A stretch of 64,000 nucleotides of DNA from Sthenelais limicola (lineage: Eukaryota > Annelida > Polychaeta > Phyllodocida > Sigalionidae), in assembly GCA_942159475.1 (NCBI GenBank), contig OW804094.1, positions 48,418,966 through 48,482,965 of the forward strand, given 5' to 3'. A model generated the notes under the pieces. It had not been told where the DNA came from. It did no database searches and saw only the letters and a program-made list of their open reading frames with translations. Shown here one piece after another: positions 1 through 11,064 of the stretch (its first letter is position 1; the number at the start of each line of letters is the position of its first letter). Position numbers and translations under genes: made by a program.

Positions 1-840
1 TGGAGAGGGGTATAGGGGGTTACTAGAGAAGGTACTAGGGAGGGGTCTAAGGGTTACTGGAGGAGATACTGGAGGAGTTACTGAAGGGGGTTACTGGGAG
101 GAGGGGGGGGTATGGGAGGAGGTTACTGGAGGTGCCAGAGAAGGTTACTGGACGAGGTACTGGAGGAGGTTACTGGAGAAGGTTGCCGGAGGAGGTTACT
201 GGAGGAAGTACCAGAAAGTACCCCCTCCTCCAGTAACCTCCTCCAATACCCTCCTCCAGTACCTCGTCCAGTAACCTTCTCTGGCACCTCCAGTAACCTC
301 CTCCCATACCTTCGCCAGTAATCTCCTCCAATAACCTTCACCAGTAACCACTTCCAGTAACCTCCTCCAGTAACTTCCTCCAGTAACCTTCTCCAGTAAC
401 CTCTTCCAGTACCTCCTCCAGTGCCTCATCCAGTACCCTCCTCCAGTACTTCCTCCAGTCCTTCCTCCACCTATAGTATCTCCTAAAGTCTCTTCCCCAG
501 TACTCTTCCTCCAGTAGCCCCTCCTCCAGTATCTCCTCCAGTACCTCATCCTCCAGTACCCCCTCCTCCAGTACTTCCACCAGTCCCTTATACAGTATCT
601 TCTTCAGTATCTCCTCCAGAACCCCCTCCTCCAGTATCTTTTACAGTATATCCTCCAAGACCCCTCCTCCAGTATCTCCTACAGTATATATCCTCCTGTA
701 CCCGCCTCCTCTAATCTCCTCTCCTCTAATCTCCTCTCCTCTAATCTCCTCTCCTCTAATCTCCTCTCCTTACCTCCTCTAATATACCTGTTCCAGTATC
801 TTTTCCAGTGCCCCCTTCTCCAGTACATCCTCCTCCTACA
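1..840. repeat. Degenerate minisatellite with a strand switch
   Basis: The region is built of 9-15 bp variants of a GGAGGTTACTGG / GGAGGTACTGG unit. Up to about position 221 the G-rich strand is on top; from there to about 800 the complementary C-rich form (CCTCCAGTAACC, CCTCCAGTACC) is on top, so the array flips orientation. Several overlapping reading frames stay open on both strands only because the unit lacks stops. I read none of them as a gene. Confidence 0.9.
109..310. repeat. Perfect 61-bp inverted repeat within the minisatellite
   Basis: Bases 109-169 and 250-310 are exact reverse complements (61 of 61), separated by an 80-bp spacer that is itself partly self-complementary. The left arm starts GGTATGGGAGGAGG and the right arm ends with its complement at 310. 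Such identity inside a degenerate array implies a recent inverted duplication of a block, not independent drift. Confidence 0.92.
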
Positions 841-870
841 TCCCTATGTAATTCCTGTACATTCCCTATA

Positions 871-1107
871 TGGGTCAGATTTTCAGAAAATGTACAATTC
901 ACTTTCGCCAATCCTCTCAAATAACCCAAATTCCAGACGAAAGCGAATTTCAAAATACAGTTCAACCTAACCAAACAAATTGCTGGAATCAATGTAATAC
1001 TAAATATACTCGAATTTACCTAGTATTGACCAAATTGCAGCTTAATTTTGCAGAATTTACTAAATATGTAGAGCTGCCAATTGTACATTTTCTGAAAATC
1101 TGATCCA
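871..1107. mobile_element. MITE-like element, 237 bp, with TATA target duplication
   Basis: The 29-bp termini at 871-899 and 1079-1107 are inverted copies with one mismatch (TGGGTCAGATTTTCAG inward from the left). Both ends are flanked by TATA (867-870 and 1108-1111), consistent with a target-site duplication. The interior is AT-rich with no credible coding sequence, so this is a non-autonomous DNA transposon. It sits between the C-rich array (1-840) and a remnant of similar sequence (1120-1235), so it probably inserted into the array. Confidence 0.82.
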
Positions 1108-1119
1108 TATATCCTAAAC

Positions 1120-1235
1120 GTCCTTCTGTACCTCCCCTTATGCATCCCCCAGTACCTCCTCTGCCTATTTCACCCTGTACCTCCTCCTGTATGTGCACCT
1201 GTATGTCCTCCTGTGCATCCCCCTGTACGTCCATA
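1120..1235. repeat. Continuation of the C-rich minisatellite
   Basis: Irregular units such as CTGTACCTCCTCCTGT, GTATGTCCTCCTGTG and CATCCCCCTGTACGTCC resemble the CCTCCAGTACC array to the left, separated from it by the MITE. Low complexity, no gene. Confidence 0.6.
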
Positions 1236-1617
1236 TTCTACATTTATAAGTAGCGTACAGTCATGTTTACATGCATGTACATGTACTTGTTTACACATTG
1301 TGCTTCTCAGACGCTATGTAATTGCCGGAAAACTTCCGGTAAAATTGATCGTTTTCAACTACAACCCGTTTCAAATATGTAATACAGGAATAGAAAAATA
1401 GATGTCGCCTCTAGTTTCTTCTACTAGATACGAGATACTTGTGAAAAAGTACGATGAAGATACATATCTCCTGCGACGAAGCTTATACAAGTGGTGCATC
1501 GTATGTCTATTGCACTTCATAAGTCTATCGTTTCTCCCATGGATGCGAGCGCTTGCGAACAAGTTACAACTAGGATACGATGAGTTTCTTATACAACAGG
1601 CCCAATGTGAGATATAG
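1236..1617. other. No gene recognised
   Basis: Ordinary mixed-composition sequence. A short frame at 1402-1617 has no recognisable motif or domain and no splice context that I can support. Confidence 0.5.
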
Positions 1618-2460
1618 AGTGCTCAAGACTGAGGTAAAGAAAGGGAAAGGCTGAGACAGGGAAAGAGAGACAAAGAGGAGGTCTGGACTGTGTGAAAGAC
1701 AGGGAGAAAGTCTGAGGGAGACAGGCTGGTAGCTATGATAATTTAGGTCTGAGCCTACATAAAATTCCACACTGAGAAAAAATTAGACATAGCTAGACAG
1801 GGAGAGACTAAGAGAAAGAAGGAATAACAGAGAGGGATTCTGAGAGGGAGGTGGAGGCGGAGGGGAAAAAGTTGGAGGAGGAGCTGTAGGAGGAGGAGGT
1901 GGGGGCAGAGGAGGAGGTGGGTGGGGGGAGGAGGGGAATGAAGTTATAGTCGAGGTGTAGGAGGAGAAAGAGGATGAAGTGGTGATTGAGGTGAAGGAAG
2001 AGGAAGAGGAGGAGGTGGTCGGTAAGGTGAAGGAGGAGGTAGAGGAGGAGATGAAGGAGGCAGAGATGGAGAAAGGGGAGGTGGAGAAGGAGGTCATGGA
2101 GATTAGGGAAGAGGAGATACAGGTGGTGATGGAGGAGGAAGAAGAGGGGGTGTTTTAGGTTGGGTTGGGGTGGGCAGTGTGTGTGTGGGGGGGGGGGGCA
2201 GAGAAGGACAATCATGGGGCAGAGAAGTTGGTATAGGATGTACAGGAGGAGGTGTACATAATGAAGAAAGAGAAGATAATGGATAAGAAGGGGGAAAAGG
2301 AGAAGGATAGAGTCGGGGAAAGACAGGGAGAGAGACAGAGTTATAGTTATACATATACGGGGAGGGAGACAGCAAATTTGAGAGAAAATGATGGGAAGAG
2401 AGATGGAAACAGAAACAGGGAAAAAGGGTAACATAGGAGTAATTATGAAGGGAAGAATGG
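1618..2460. repeat. Purine-rich low-complexity tract
   Basis: The plus strand is almost entirely A and G, first GAGACAGGGA-like words (1618-1850), then GGAGGAGG/GAAGAGGA words (1840-2120), with a G12 run at 2187-2198, then GAGAGAAG words. Minus-strand frames of 90-208 codons (runs of Ser, Pro, Leu) come from the bias and are not genes. Such tracts can form triplexes or G-quadruplexes. Confidence 0.85.
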
Positions 2461-3259
2461 GAATAAAGAGTTTTGGGCCAGTCTACGTTAAGTCTCGCAT
2501 TTCAGGAGGTGAAATGAAAAAAAAAATAAAGTAAAAACAGGTTTTAAAAAATATCTTTCCTGACACGTTTTCACCTATCACATCCAAAAAATGGCACTCG
2601 GGCATTATTATTTAGCGAAATATAGAAAATAGATTGAACGGTCATTTTGGTCATTTTGGCCAATTTTCTCCTCGTGTTTTTACAAACTTCATTCAATATG
2701 TCAACAAATAACCGGTCTCCTCTCGGGGTAGATCACATCTAGGTTATATCTTACCCTCTCTCCTCGTCTTGTGTACGTTCATATGGTTTATTACCTTCAA
2801 CTCATTTTTCCTTAGTGTAAATACTGTTTTCTGATTTCAGCTTATGTATTTTGCTTTAAAACTTGTTAAGACCCAACAGGGGTGGGGGGTATCACATTAC
2901 CAGATCGCAAAACTCTACGGCAATGGACTTATCTCGCCTCGCTTGATACAATTGTTTCGCTTAAATTTATCGCTGACATTAAGAACCAAAAAAGCATAAG
3001 AGTGAGGAAAATACACAATTCGTCGGCACAGAAAAAAATGGCAAGCCATACGTCTGATTACAATTGTCTCAAATTAAATAACACTTTTTGGTGTTTATTT
3101 CTACCATGCGCACGCTTCACATAAATCTGCATTATACTTTTCTCCAATCTACTTGGACTTCTTTTCTCACCTTGAGACATTTGTTTTGATACAGTACTAC
3201 CTGACATCTCGATTTTAGATGCAGCATTATCCAGCCGATTATTTTGGAGTTGTTATTTG
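2461..3259. other. No gene recognised
   Basis: AT-rich sequence with a poly(A)-like patch near 2517-2530. I see no domain, tandem structure or TIR that I can support. Confidence 0.5.
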
Positions 3260-4108
3260 TAACCTGCACCCTAGCTGTATATACAACCCATTCAAGTGAC
3301 TGGCCTATTCACGCGTACACAGTAGCACGGTATATAGTAGGGGGAATAAGGAAATAACCGTGCACTTTTGGCTAAAAGCATGAAACTTCTCACAATTGGT
3401 CATTGAACCCGAGTGATTAAAATCTGATATGGATCACTGAAATTCAAGCATTTTTTGTTATAACGGCCAATATATTAATCTGAGGTACTTGGTTATATTA
3501 AACCATAAATAGAAGAGATTATAAGGTTTTATTTGACATAAACTACATTATTCTACCATGAATATTCGCGACGTTATGATTTTTTTAAATTTTCACATAA
3601 TTCAAAATTTTCTCAAACCTAATATTCCTTTGGCTACAGACCGGAAACTGTTCAGTTTAGATGTTAGTGACCCTTCAAAAAGTTAAAGACCTCTTCAAGA
3701 GCTTTCATTTGAGACCAATACCAAATGGATCAAACAAATATCTGTCCTTTACCACTTAATTTAATAAAAAACAAAAAAGCGAAGATTTTAGATTACTGTA
3801 ATTGATATGACAAAAGGAGAGTTGATAAGTTGCTAAAACGTAATGCCATTTCCAATCTTGTGCATTGTTAATGCCATGAAATGATAATAGGTATGAAATG
3901 CACTAACTTGTACAGGTTATTTTTCAAATGAATTAGAAAAATAGTAGGCTACCTTTATAATTATATCTATAATAAGCACAATTATTAGTCTGGCAACACA
4001 AGCCAACATGAGCCTTCACACAGGCACAGCGCTGTACATTTGAGGATGGCCTTGTACTTGTACCACTTGCATAGTCCTCAACGATGAGGCATCATTTGTA
4101 GCATCAGG

Positions 4109-4675
4109 ATGTTGTGCTTCAAGAGTGATTGTGTTCTAGGGCAAATATCCAAAGGACAATGGCCATCAATAACTTTAAGTGAGCATGAAAGTTGGCATTT
4201 CTATATGCTGCAACTAGACTTGAACAGCAAGCTAAAAATTGAGCATTTGATTCCAATAATAGAACTGTGGTTGCTGCTCAGTCATGTTTTTGCACCATGC
4301 AGTAAAATCCATGGCCTGTGCAAAATGATTCTTACTGTACTTAAAGTCTGCCTCTTTTTTGAGGATATGGAGAGCTTCTGCAGTTATTTAGTGAACATGG
4401 CTGTTCTTGTAAGAAGGGATGCTTTTATCAATGAATCAGCAATACCACTGCTTGCAATCCCAGGGGAAACCAATGCAGTGGTTCAGCCACTAGACCCTAA
4501 TCAGTTTCCTATTACCTTCATCCCAGCCATTTTTACATGGAGTGAACAATGGCAAGAGTGCCATATTGGATACTACTATGTTCTACTTTTTGCATCTGAA
4601 TGGAAGCAAAGTAAGATGGCCATGACAAAGAATTTTCTTTTTCAGAATCATCTTGCTCTAAAGACATTGCTATAG
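4109..4675 (+). CDS. Unrecognised 188-codon ORF inside the long-TIR element
   Basis: This is an open frame of 188 codons from an ATG, in less AT-rich sequence than its surroundings. The translation has leucine-rich hydrophobic stretches in its first half (around residues 35-85) and tryptophan-containing segments near residues 143-165 (WSEQW, SEWKQ). I see no signal peptide, zinc-binding pattern or catalytic DDE/DDD triad, and I do not recognise the family. It is the only sizeable frame between the two arms, so it could be cargo, a degraded transposase exon or a chance frame. Intron structure cannot be excluded. Confidence 0.25.
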   Translation: MLCFKSDCVLGQISKGQWPSITLSEHESWHFYMLQLDLNSKLKIEHLIPIIELWLLLSHVFAPCSKIHGLCKMILTVLKVCLFFEDMESFCSYLVNMAVLVRRDAFINESAIPLLAIPGETNAVVQPLDPNQFPITFIPAIFTWSEQWQECHIGYYYVLLFASEWKQSKMAMTKNFLFQNHLALKTLL

Positions 4676-5820
4676 ATTTAACCATTCCCATTAGCTTTCA
4701 TTCACAGCAGAGTTGGAGGAACATTGGTGTATGATACTGGAATGGCAGGCTTCTGTTGATTATTAGTATCAATGATACCACATCCAGGTTTAGGAGGGAG
4801 GTCAGTCTGAGGATGCTGTGTTAGTGAAATTTGCAGTTCCATGGAATGAGACCCATCATACTTTTGTATGATATACATAAACCCAGATTATGCAGGGAGT
4901 CAACAAGAGCCTTTTTACTTGTTGCTGAATCAACTTTTAGTGCCAAATAGATGGGTAATGGAGTTTCTCTGTCCTTATTGTGACGACTGATACATGTATG
5001 TGATACTAGTGTTGTTCTTATTCTTGACACTGTTATATATTATGATTTGTGAAATGGCTTTGCATACATCTGATTACTTTCTCCACAGTTGATTGATCCC
5101 TGATATCAGGTAAAAAAACAGGGTTAGACATACATCAGAAAAAATATTATTCAGCTTTGATCATTACACATACCCTTTTTTAACTCATCATGAAAACAAA
5201 TTGGCTGACCACCCCCCCTCCCCCCCCCCCCCCTGTTTTTGTAATGAAGTGTAAAATAATGTCAGCTTTGTCTATAAGCAAATTTTAAATGAAATTGCAT
5301 AATTTAATCGTCTGCTATAGGGGGAAAGTGGAGAAAATACCTGTTTTTCCCATAGGCTCCTATGAACAGTAGTAAATTTCAGTCGTCCCTGAAATAAAAA
5401 CTAATCCTATGACATATTTTTGGGGGGGCTTTTGGGGTTCCCACAAACATGTTCTTTCTGAATCCAAAGTTTAAAACAATTCCATGATTCCTTTTTTTTG
5501 ATTGATCACTGGCAATTATCTACAAAATTCACCACTTTGTTTTTTTGTAAAATCAATTGTCAACGGACAAATATTAGTCCGATCTTTTTGGTATTGGTCT
5601 CAAATGAGAGCTCTTGATGAGTTCTTTAACTCTATTAATGGTCACAAACATCTAAATTGCACAGTTCCCATACTATAGTTGAAAAAATATTTGGTTTGGG
5701 AAAATTTGGAATTATGGGAAAATTTGAAAAATTCATAGCGTCATGAATATTCATGGTAGGATAATATTATTTATATCAAATGAAAGCTCATAATATCCTC
5801 TATTTATGGTTTAATATTAT

Positions 5821-5946
5821 GTGATTAATTTCTCGAGATTTTGTGTCTTCGGCATTTGCTTGAAAATAAACCCCGAGGCCCGGAGGGCCGAGGGGTTTAT
5901 TTTCAAGCAAAAGCCGAAGACACAAAATCGAGGGAATTAATCACTT
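5821..5946. repeat. Long near-perfect hairpin with GC-rich loop
   Basis: The arms read GTGATTAATTTCTCGAGA inward from the left, and end TCGAGGGAATTAATCAC on the right. They include the complementary blocks TTCGGC..GCCGAA and TTGAAAATAAACCCC/GGGGTTTATTTTCAA. The apex is GAGGCCCGGAGGGCCGA near 5872-5892. It lies exactly at the left boundary of the DNA that splits the right arm of the composite element. Confidence 0.85.
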
Positions 5947-7564
5947 TAATAGCCGATTTTTGGATTCAATAACACTGTTTAAACACATATTAACAAATAT
6001 TAGGCTCAAAAAAAGGTTTTAGATGTACTTACAGCATGAAGAACTCCAATAATTTAACTCCTTAACTCCAATACATAGGTTACTATTTTACATCTGACAT
6101 GGAAAGGACCGAGTCAAATGCAGCCTTTATAATGTCCAAATTAGCATGTTTTACACATTTTAACCCATCACATTCTAATATTTAGATTATTTTACCTCTT
6201 TCTAACCAATATCACATATGTACACGTAATCATAACTTCAGAATGTCGTTTACGTCAGCCGCACTCTCCGTTCCAGAAACAAACAAAGCTTCCAGTTTTT
6301 GCATGCAACCAAGCATCAGACTTCCGGTTTACGAATGCCGTATCCGTGTGTCTAGGGACTTAAAAAAGAAATAAATAAAAGATTTGAATCGGTAGAAATG
6401 TTTTAAATGTTGTTTTAGCCCGATAGCGACGTTTTCCTCTATGGAAATCAAGTATTAAATGAATGGCGATTTCAGAAACCCTGTGTTTACTCTCCGCAAG
6501 TTTGCACCGCTTTAGTCGGAATCTAAATGACAACGCGACGGCTGGCCGAATGAACCTCCAGCTTCAACAGCCAATCAGAGAAGCGTATTCACTTATGTTT
6601 ACGTTCAGCCAGCCGCCGTGTTTTCGTAAGGATTCGCTTCTTGCCATCCAAAGCATCGGAGACTTCCGGTTTTCCAATGCCGTGTTGCGTGTGTCTAGGG
6701 ACTTAAAAAAGAAATAAATAAAAGATTTGAATCGGTAGAAATGTTTTAAATGTTGTTTGAGCCCGATAGCGTAGATTTAGTGTACGGGAATCAAGTATTC
6801 AATGAATGGCGATTTCAGAACCCATACGTGCGACCGGAAAAGATGGGGAGACTCTTCGGCATACCCACTCATGTGCACGTTGACTTGGCGTTGCATTGTG
6901 TACGGTAGTCTATATAGCGCACGGAGGATTTCATTCGAAAGTGACCCACACGGCAACAAACTGAGGCTTGCACGATGTCCGGCACGATGTCTACTGTGGC
7001 GGAATTGACAAATGGATTATTCCCTATTTCGTTGCTTACCACCATTCAGCAAGCAGATCATGCTAAGTACAAGGATATTTGGAACATTATCGGTGATTTT
7101 GGAGATATTGTGTAGAGTTTTACATAGCCTGGGCTTGTTTCGTCTGATTGTCACTGACAGTGTCAGTGACACTGGGAGTCAGCCATTGCTTGCACGATGT
7201 CTACTGTCGTCACCTTATGCCAGTTATGGCGAACCCTATGCCCTAAAAACTTAAAAATGGCTAATATTTCCATCGGAAACAGTGGAGGAATGACTTTAAT
7301 GTGACCAGGACTTCATACACGTTCAAAAATGAACGCGGAATCAACGACAAACAACTAGTTGATGAGGTAAGTGACTGATTGAGCGGAAACGCCGACTGGG
7401 GTTTATTTTAACTACATCCGCAAAATAAATCTACATCCGCAAAATAAACCCCTGAATCCGAACAATAATTTACTTCATCCGTTTTCCGGTTTGACGACTT
7501 CCTGTCCAAACAGTAATTTATAAGTATCCAGAACCCCAGCAGAATCCAAAGATCTGCTATTAAA
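5946..7564. mobile_element. Putative 1.6-kb non-autonomous element inserted in the right arm
   Basis: The ends are inverted copies. Bases 5946-5969 read TTTAATAGCCGATTTTTGG onward, and 7541-7564 read GAATCCAAAGATCTGCTATT onward, matching over about 24 bp with few mismatches. The interior contains the 340-bp tandem duplication and no recognisable transposase. Together with the adjoining hairpin it accounts for the interruption of the long inverted repeat. Confidence 0.5.
6311..6822. repeat. Direct duplication, offset about 340 bp
   Basis: Bases 6311-6482 and 6651-6822 are highly similar, sharing GTGTGTCTAGGGACTTAAAA, GATTTGAATCGGTAGAAATG and AATGGCGATTTCAGAA. Between the copies is about 170 bp of unrelated sequence. 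The shared word GCACGATGTCTACTGT recurs downstream (near 6980 and 7193), so the unit is part of a larger degenerate array. Confidence 0.85.
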
Positions 7565-7808
7565 ATCAAATACCTCAGGTTAACATCTTAGCCGTTATAA
7601 GAGGAAACGTGTGTAAGGTCATACAAAAACGCCCCCTAGCGGCAGGATCCGGCTCGAATTTCAGTGATCCATATCGGATTTTGATCACCAGGGGACAATG
7701 ACCAATCGTGAGAAGTTTGATGCTTTTAACCAAAAGTGCACGGTTGTGGCCATTTTGATGCCTTATTCCCCCTACTAATAGGGTTGATGGTTCGGCTAAC
7801 CTGCACCC

Positions 7809-8539
7809 CAAAAATAATATTGTGAGGGTCAATTTCAATTGTGTTACCATGTTATCATTTTATTCTTGCCTTGTCGGATTTACTAAATGAACTCATACAG
7901 CTTCATTATCAACAAAATCTAAGTTGATATAATTAACCACAGAGGGTGGGGAGCTCAGTTAGCTAAGCTCTGGGGTTTTTTTGTGCATTTTCATGTTATT
8001 TTGTCCGATCTGGTTATCAAAATGAACATTAAAATTTATTTATTTTTTCAATAATGTTTCTTGGCTATACATAAGAATGACATGTATGACAGAAAACAAA
8101 AGAATTATGTTTAGCAAAGTCAATTTATAGCAAAGTCAATTTAATAAGAATGAAAATTGTCCTCTTGATCGTGACGTGTGGAACATTCTTCTTTTGCAAC
8201 TTTAAAAACATATTCACGTGATGATAAATTTCAGGAGTACACCTGAAAATTCGTACATTTTGGAATCATGTCACACCTAATAATCACTTTCAAAGCGGAG
8301 ACCTTACTTTTAGGAGTACACCTGATTCTCTATCCCCGCTCCATGTGTACAAAGACCTACAATACCTTAATTCATTTAATAATTAAATGATGAAGGAAAA
8401 TGTTAGATATTATATCTGTCTATGCCAAAAGTTCGAGGATTCAATGTAACATCCTCAATTGACTGTGACTGGTTATGTACGATTCTTAACTCTCAGGAGT
8501 ACACCTGATTGTTCCTACAGATACCACCGCTCTTTTAAA
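7809..8539. other. AT-rich interval with three copies of a 14-bp motif
   Basis: No gene. The word AGGAGTACACCTGA occurs at 8233-8246, 8312-8325 and 8495-8508. In the first and third copies it is part of TCAGGAGTACACCTGA, whose ends TCAGG and CCTGA are inverted repeats. Confidence 0.6.
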
Positions 8540-8784
8540 AAGAGAAGTCCTATAAGACTTGCTAGTCTAACCGTGTTGAACTTATTATACCCTATGTTTT
8601 ATTTTGTTTTATTTTATTCCTTAATATTCACTTCTCTTTTAACTTAATTGTAAAATCTAGAAAACCATACTTTAGGCCAAGGTAACGGCAGGGAGATCTG
8701 GAGGCAATCTAGAAGTCTGTATACCTGTTTATCATGTATTTGTTCCTTTTGATAAATAAAGTAGTTCATATCTTATCTTATCTT
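8540..8784 (+). mobile_element. 3' end of a truncated non-LTR retrotransposon, copy 1
   Basis: The segment ends GATAAATAAAGTAGTTCATA followed by TCTTATCTTATCTTAT. It matches the end of 11770-11938 (GTAACGGCAGGGAGATCTGG against GTAGCGGCTGGGAGAGCTGG, then GTCTG-ATACCTG, GATAAATAAAGTAGT and a TCTTA-type tail). A shared 3' part ending in a short tandem tail is typical of 5'-truncated LINE (or tailed SINE) copies. The 5' limit is uncertain and no RT coding remains. Confidence 0.55.
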
Positions 8785-9875
8785 ATGTATAAAGCAACCA
8801 AGGTAGAATATTCAATTAAACCATTGAATTGCTTGAAGTCGTTTTCGTTGGGGTAGGGGTTATTAAATTATCTCTAAAACCTACTTAGTTATAGGCTGAT
8901 TTCCTATCATGCAATCATATTTCAGTTAATTTGCATAAATAAGGCCAGAAATGGCCGTGATATTGAAAATAAAAAATGACACCCTGACTCATCCTTTTCA
9001 CCCACTTTGAAAAGCCCTATAAGAATTGAGAAATAAAGGTAAACAATGATATTTTCAAAAGTTGGCATAAGGTCCTGCACAACTAGCTTTAACTGTGACG
9101 TGGGGGACACCGTGACGTGGGAGAAGTTTTAGGGCTTTCTATGGTTAAATCATATATGAAATTAATGCCAAATATTTCGTCAGTTATCCTTTGTAAGAGT
9201 CCTGTGGCAAATATAAGAACATTATTTTCAATATCTCATGATTACCAGATAACTCTATGAGGAGCGTGACGTGAGGACATCCTTAAATAATATGTACCTT
9301 ATTTCCACATTTACCTGAGGCCTTAAACAGAAACTATTAAATTATATATTGGCATTTTTTTTTATCATAAATACATATATTCATACTTACTCTATGATGA
9401 ACAAAAGAATAAATATTATTGTTTTTATTCACTTTCAGGCCACAATATTCAAACGGTTCATTACAAAAAGACGCTTGTTCACAATGTGAATATAGAATAC
9501 TCTAGCGTTGCCTTTCAAAACAAAACTAGTTATCAAATTTTATAGACCTATTATTAGCTTAATCGACACCAATTAATCTCATATACACCAATATTTTTCT
9601 ACCAACAAAACAGATTTCACATACATATTCATTTCACTCGTATCTGGAACCTACTAATTTCAGCCCTTTATGTCAATAACTGTCTTTCGGTCAGATTAGC
9701 AATGAACCCAATATAATACATCAAATACATTGTTAGTCTATTTGATATTATATAACATCGCATATTAGTACTGATGAGAACTTTTCAAAAGGCAAAAAAC
9801 AACGGGACCGATAAAAAAACCATTTCCATACAACAGTAATCTCGGCTTGGACAGTGATGCAGGGCCAAAAATACA
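8785..9875. other. No gene; repeated GTGACGTG words
   Basis: AT-rich. The CRE-like octamer GTGACGTG occurs at 9095, 9112 and 9266, with a fourth copy upstream at 8171. Nothing else is recognisable. Confidence 0.45.
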
Positions 9876-9985
9876 GCTTATACTTATACAATCGTTTCAT
9901 TTATCAAATTGCATACGTAAATGTCATTCGGCTTATACTTATACAATCGTTTCATTTATCAAACTACATACGTTTATGTCATACA
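9876..9985. repeat. 55-bp tandem duplication
   Basis: Bases 9876-9930 and 9931-9985 are adjacent copies (GCTTATACTTATACAATCGT...) that differ at only a few positions near their 3' ends. Confidence 0.92.
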
Positions 9986-11060
9986 ATATCGTCAATACAT
10001 TCCTTAGCGCATATATGATATGTTCTTAGATTTTATTACTGACTGAGTATTTCTAGTGCGACCTCATACAAATGCACAAATGCTCAGTACACGCGTACAT
10101 ATATATATATGTACGTTGTGTATTGGGAATCCCTGCAGTAATGTCAATAAACTGCTGCTTTGTCTCAGCTTTAAATTTTAAATACTAGTAGTTAAAAATT
10201 GAATGGCCATTTCCACTAATTCGTCGCAAATTGAGTCAGGAGAGTCCAATATCCCCAAATCTCAAAATCATCTTATGATAATAAACAAATCAAATAGTGC
10301 AATTGAAAACGTTTCAGCTTCTGTATATGCCTGTTAAAACATATCATCACCACGGTGTGCATTTGATTAGGCATATGTATCACATTTTTGCCCCATTGGC
10401 CTTACATGGATGTTCAATCTATGACAATATATTAGTTACATAAATGTCATCGTACGCCTTCCTAAAAGGCAATTAAATTACGACCGGTAATTAGCCCTAA
10501 ACACAGCAACCTAGGGAGATGTAATTCTATTATAGTGCAATCTGTGCTTTCCAATTAACGATGTTTGTCCTGATGCGAAATCAGGGCTATAAATGAGATA
10601 CATGCTATATTCGGTCCAATTTAACACTGAAACAAAACTCCCCAACTTGCACTTTTATCAACAATACCAGGTGATTTGAGAATCGGTATGATGAAAATTA
10701 TTATGATAGAATATCATTTATTCATAAGAGTTTGGGAATAAAAGCTTCAATGATGTACCCATGGGCTCAGACTTATTTAGTTTGAGTGTCAATAAAAGGT
10801 ACGCTCCTGCGCACCAATTTATATCTTGTTATGGTGTAGCTTCACCAAGAAGATTTGTTGTTGGCTAAAGACTCTTGCAGTGGGGGTTACCTTATAGTTC
10901 TATGGTCTGCATGTTAGCAAATTTTGATACTACCAGATCTGGAAGTTCTGGCTAACACCCCCCCCCCCCCCCCCACCACCACCACCACCACACCACCATT
11001 GAAACTTTCATGTAAACACCCATGTTCCTATATCCCACATGTCCTAGTGTTGAGGAATCC
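9986..11060. other. No gene; poly(C) and CCA tract
   Basis: AT-rich non-coding sequence with a small palindrome at about 10090-10117 (GTACRYR around a TATATATATA core). A C17 run at 10958-10974 is followed by (CCA)n to about 10998. Confidence 0.5.
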
Positions 11061-11064
11061 TATA

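Larger units (their letters stand above)
3260..7808. mobile_element. Composite element with long inverted repeats and a 12-bp flanking direct repeat
   Basis: The left arm (about 3300-3800) is matched in inverted orientation by two separated blocks on the right. Bases 5520-5820 correspond to 3480-3800, and 7565-7785 correspond to 3300-3500. Shared blocks include TAGTAGGGGGAATAAGG, CCGTGCACTTTTGG and GATATGGATCACTGAAATTC. The right arm is therefore split by about 1.74 kb of inserted DNA (5821-7564). The direct word TAACCTGCACCC lies outside both ends (3260-3271 and 7797-7808) and may be a target duplication, though 12 bp is long for DNA transposons. The interior (3800-5520) holds one unidentified ORF and a C-run at 5220-5233. 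No transposase is recognisable. Confidence 0.65.

Noticed and set aside
1783..2434. Minus-strand frames of 104-208 codons rich in Ser, Pro and Leu
   Set aside because: They are translations of the purine-rich low-complexity tract; codon content only mirrors strand bias.
7948..7974. tRNA-like A box (GGGAGCTCAGTTAGCTAAGC)
   Set aside because: Reminiscent of a tRNA or tRNA-derived SINE head, but no B box or cloverleaf follows; the sequence runs into a T tract.
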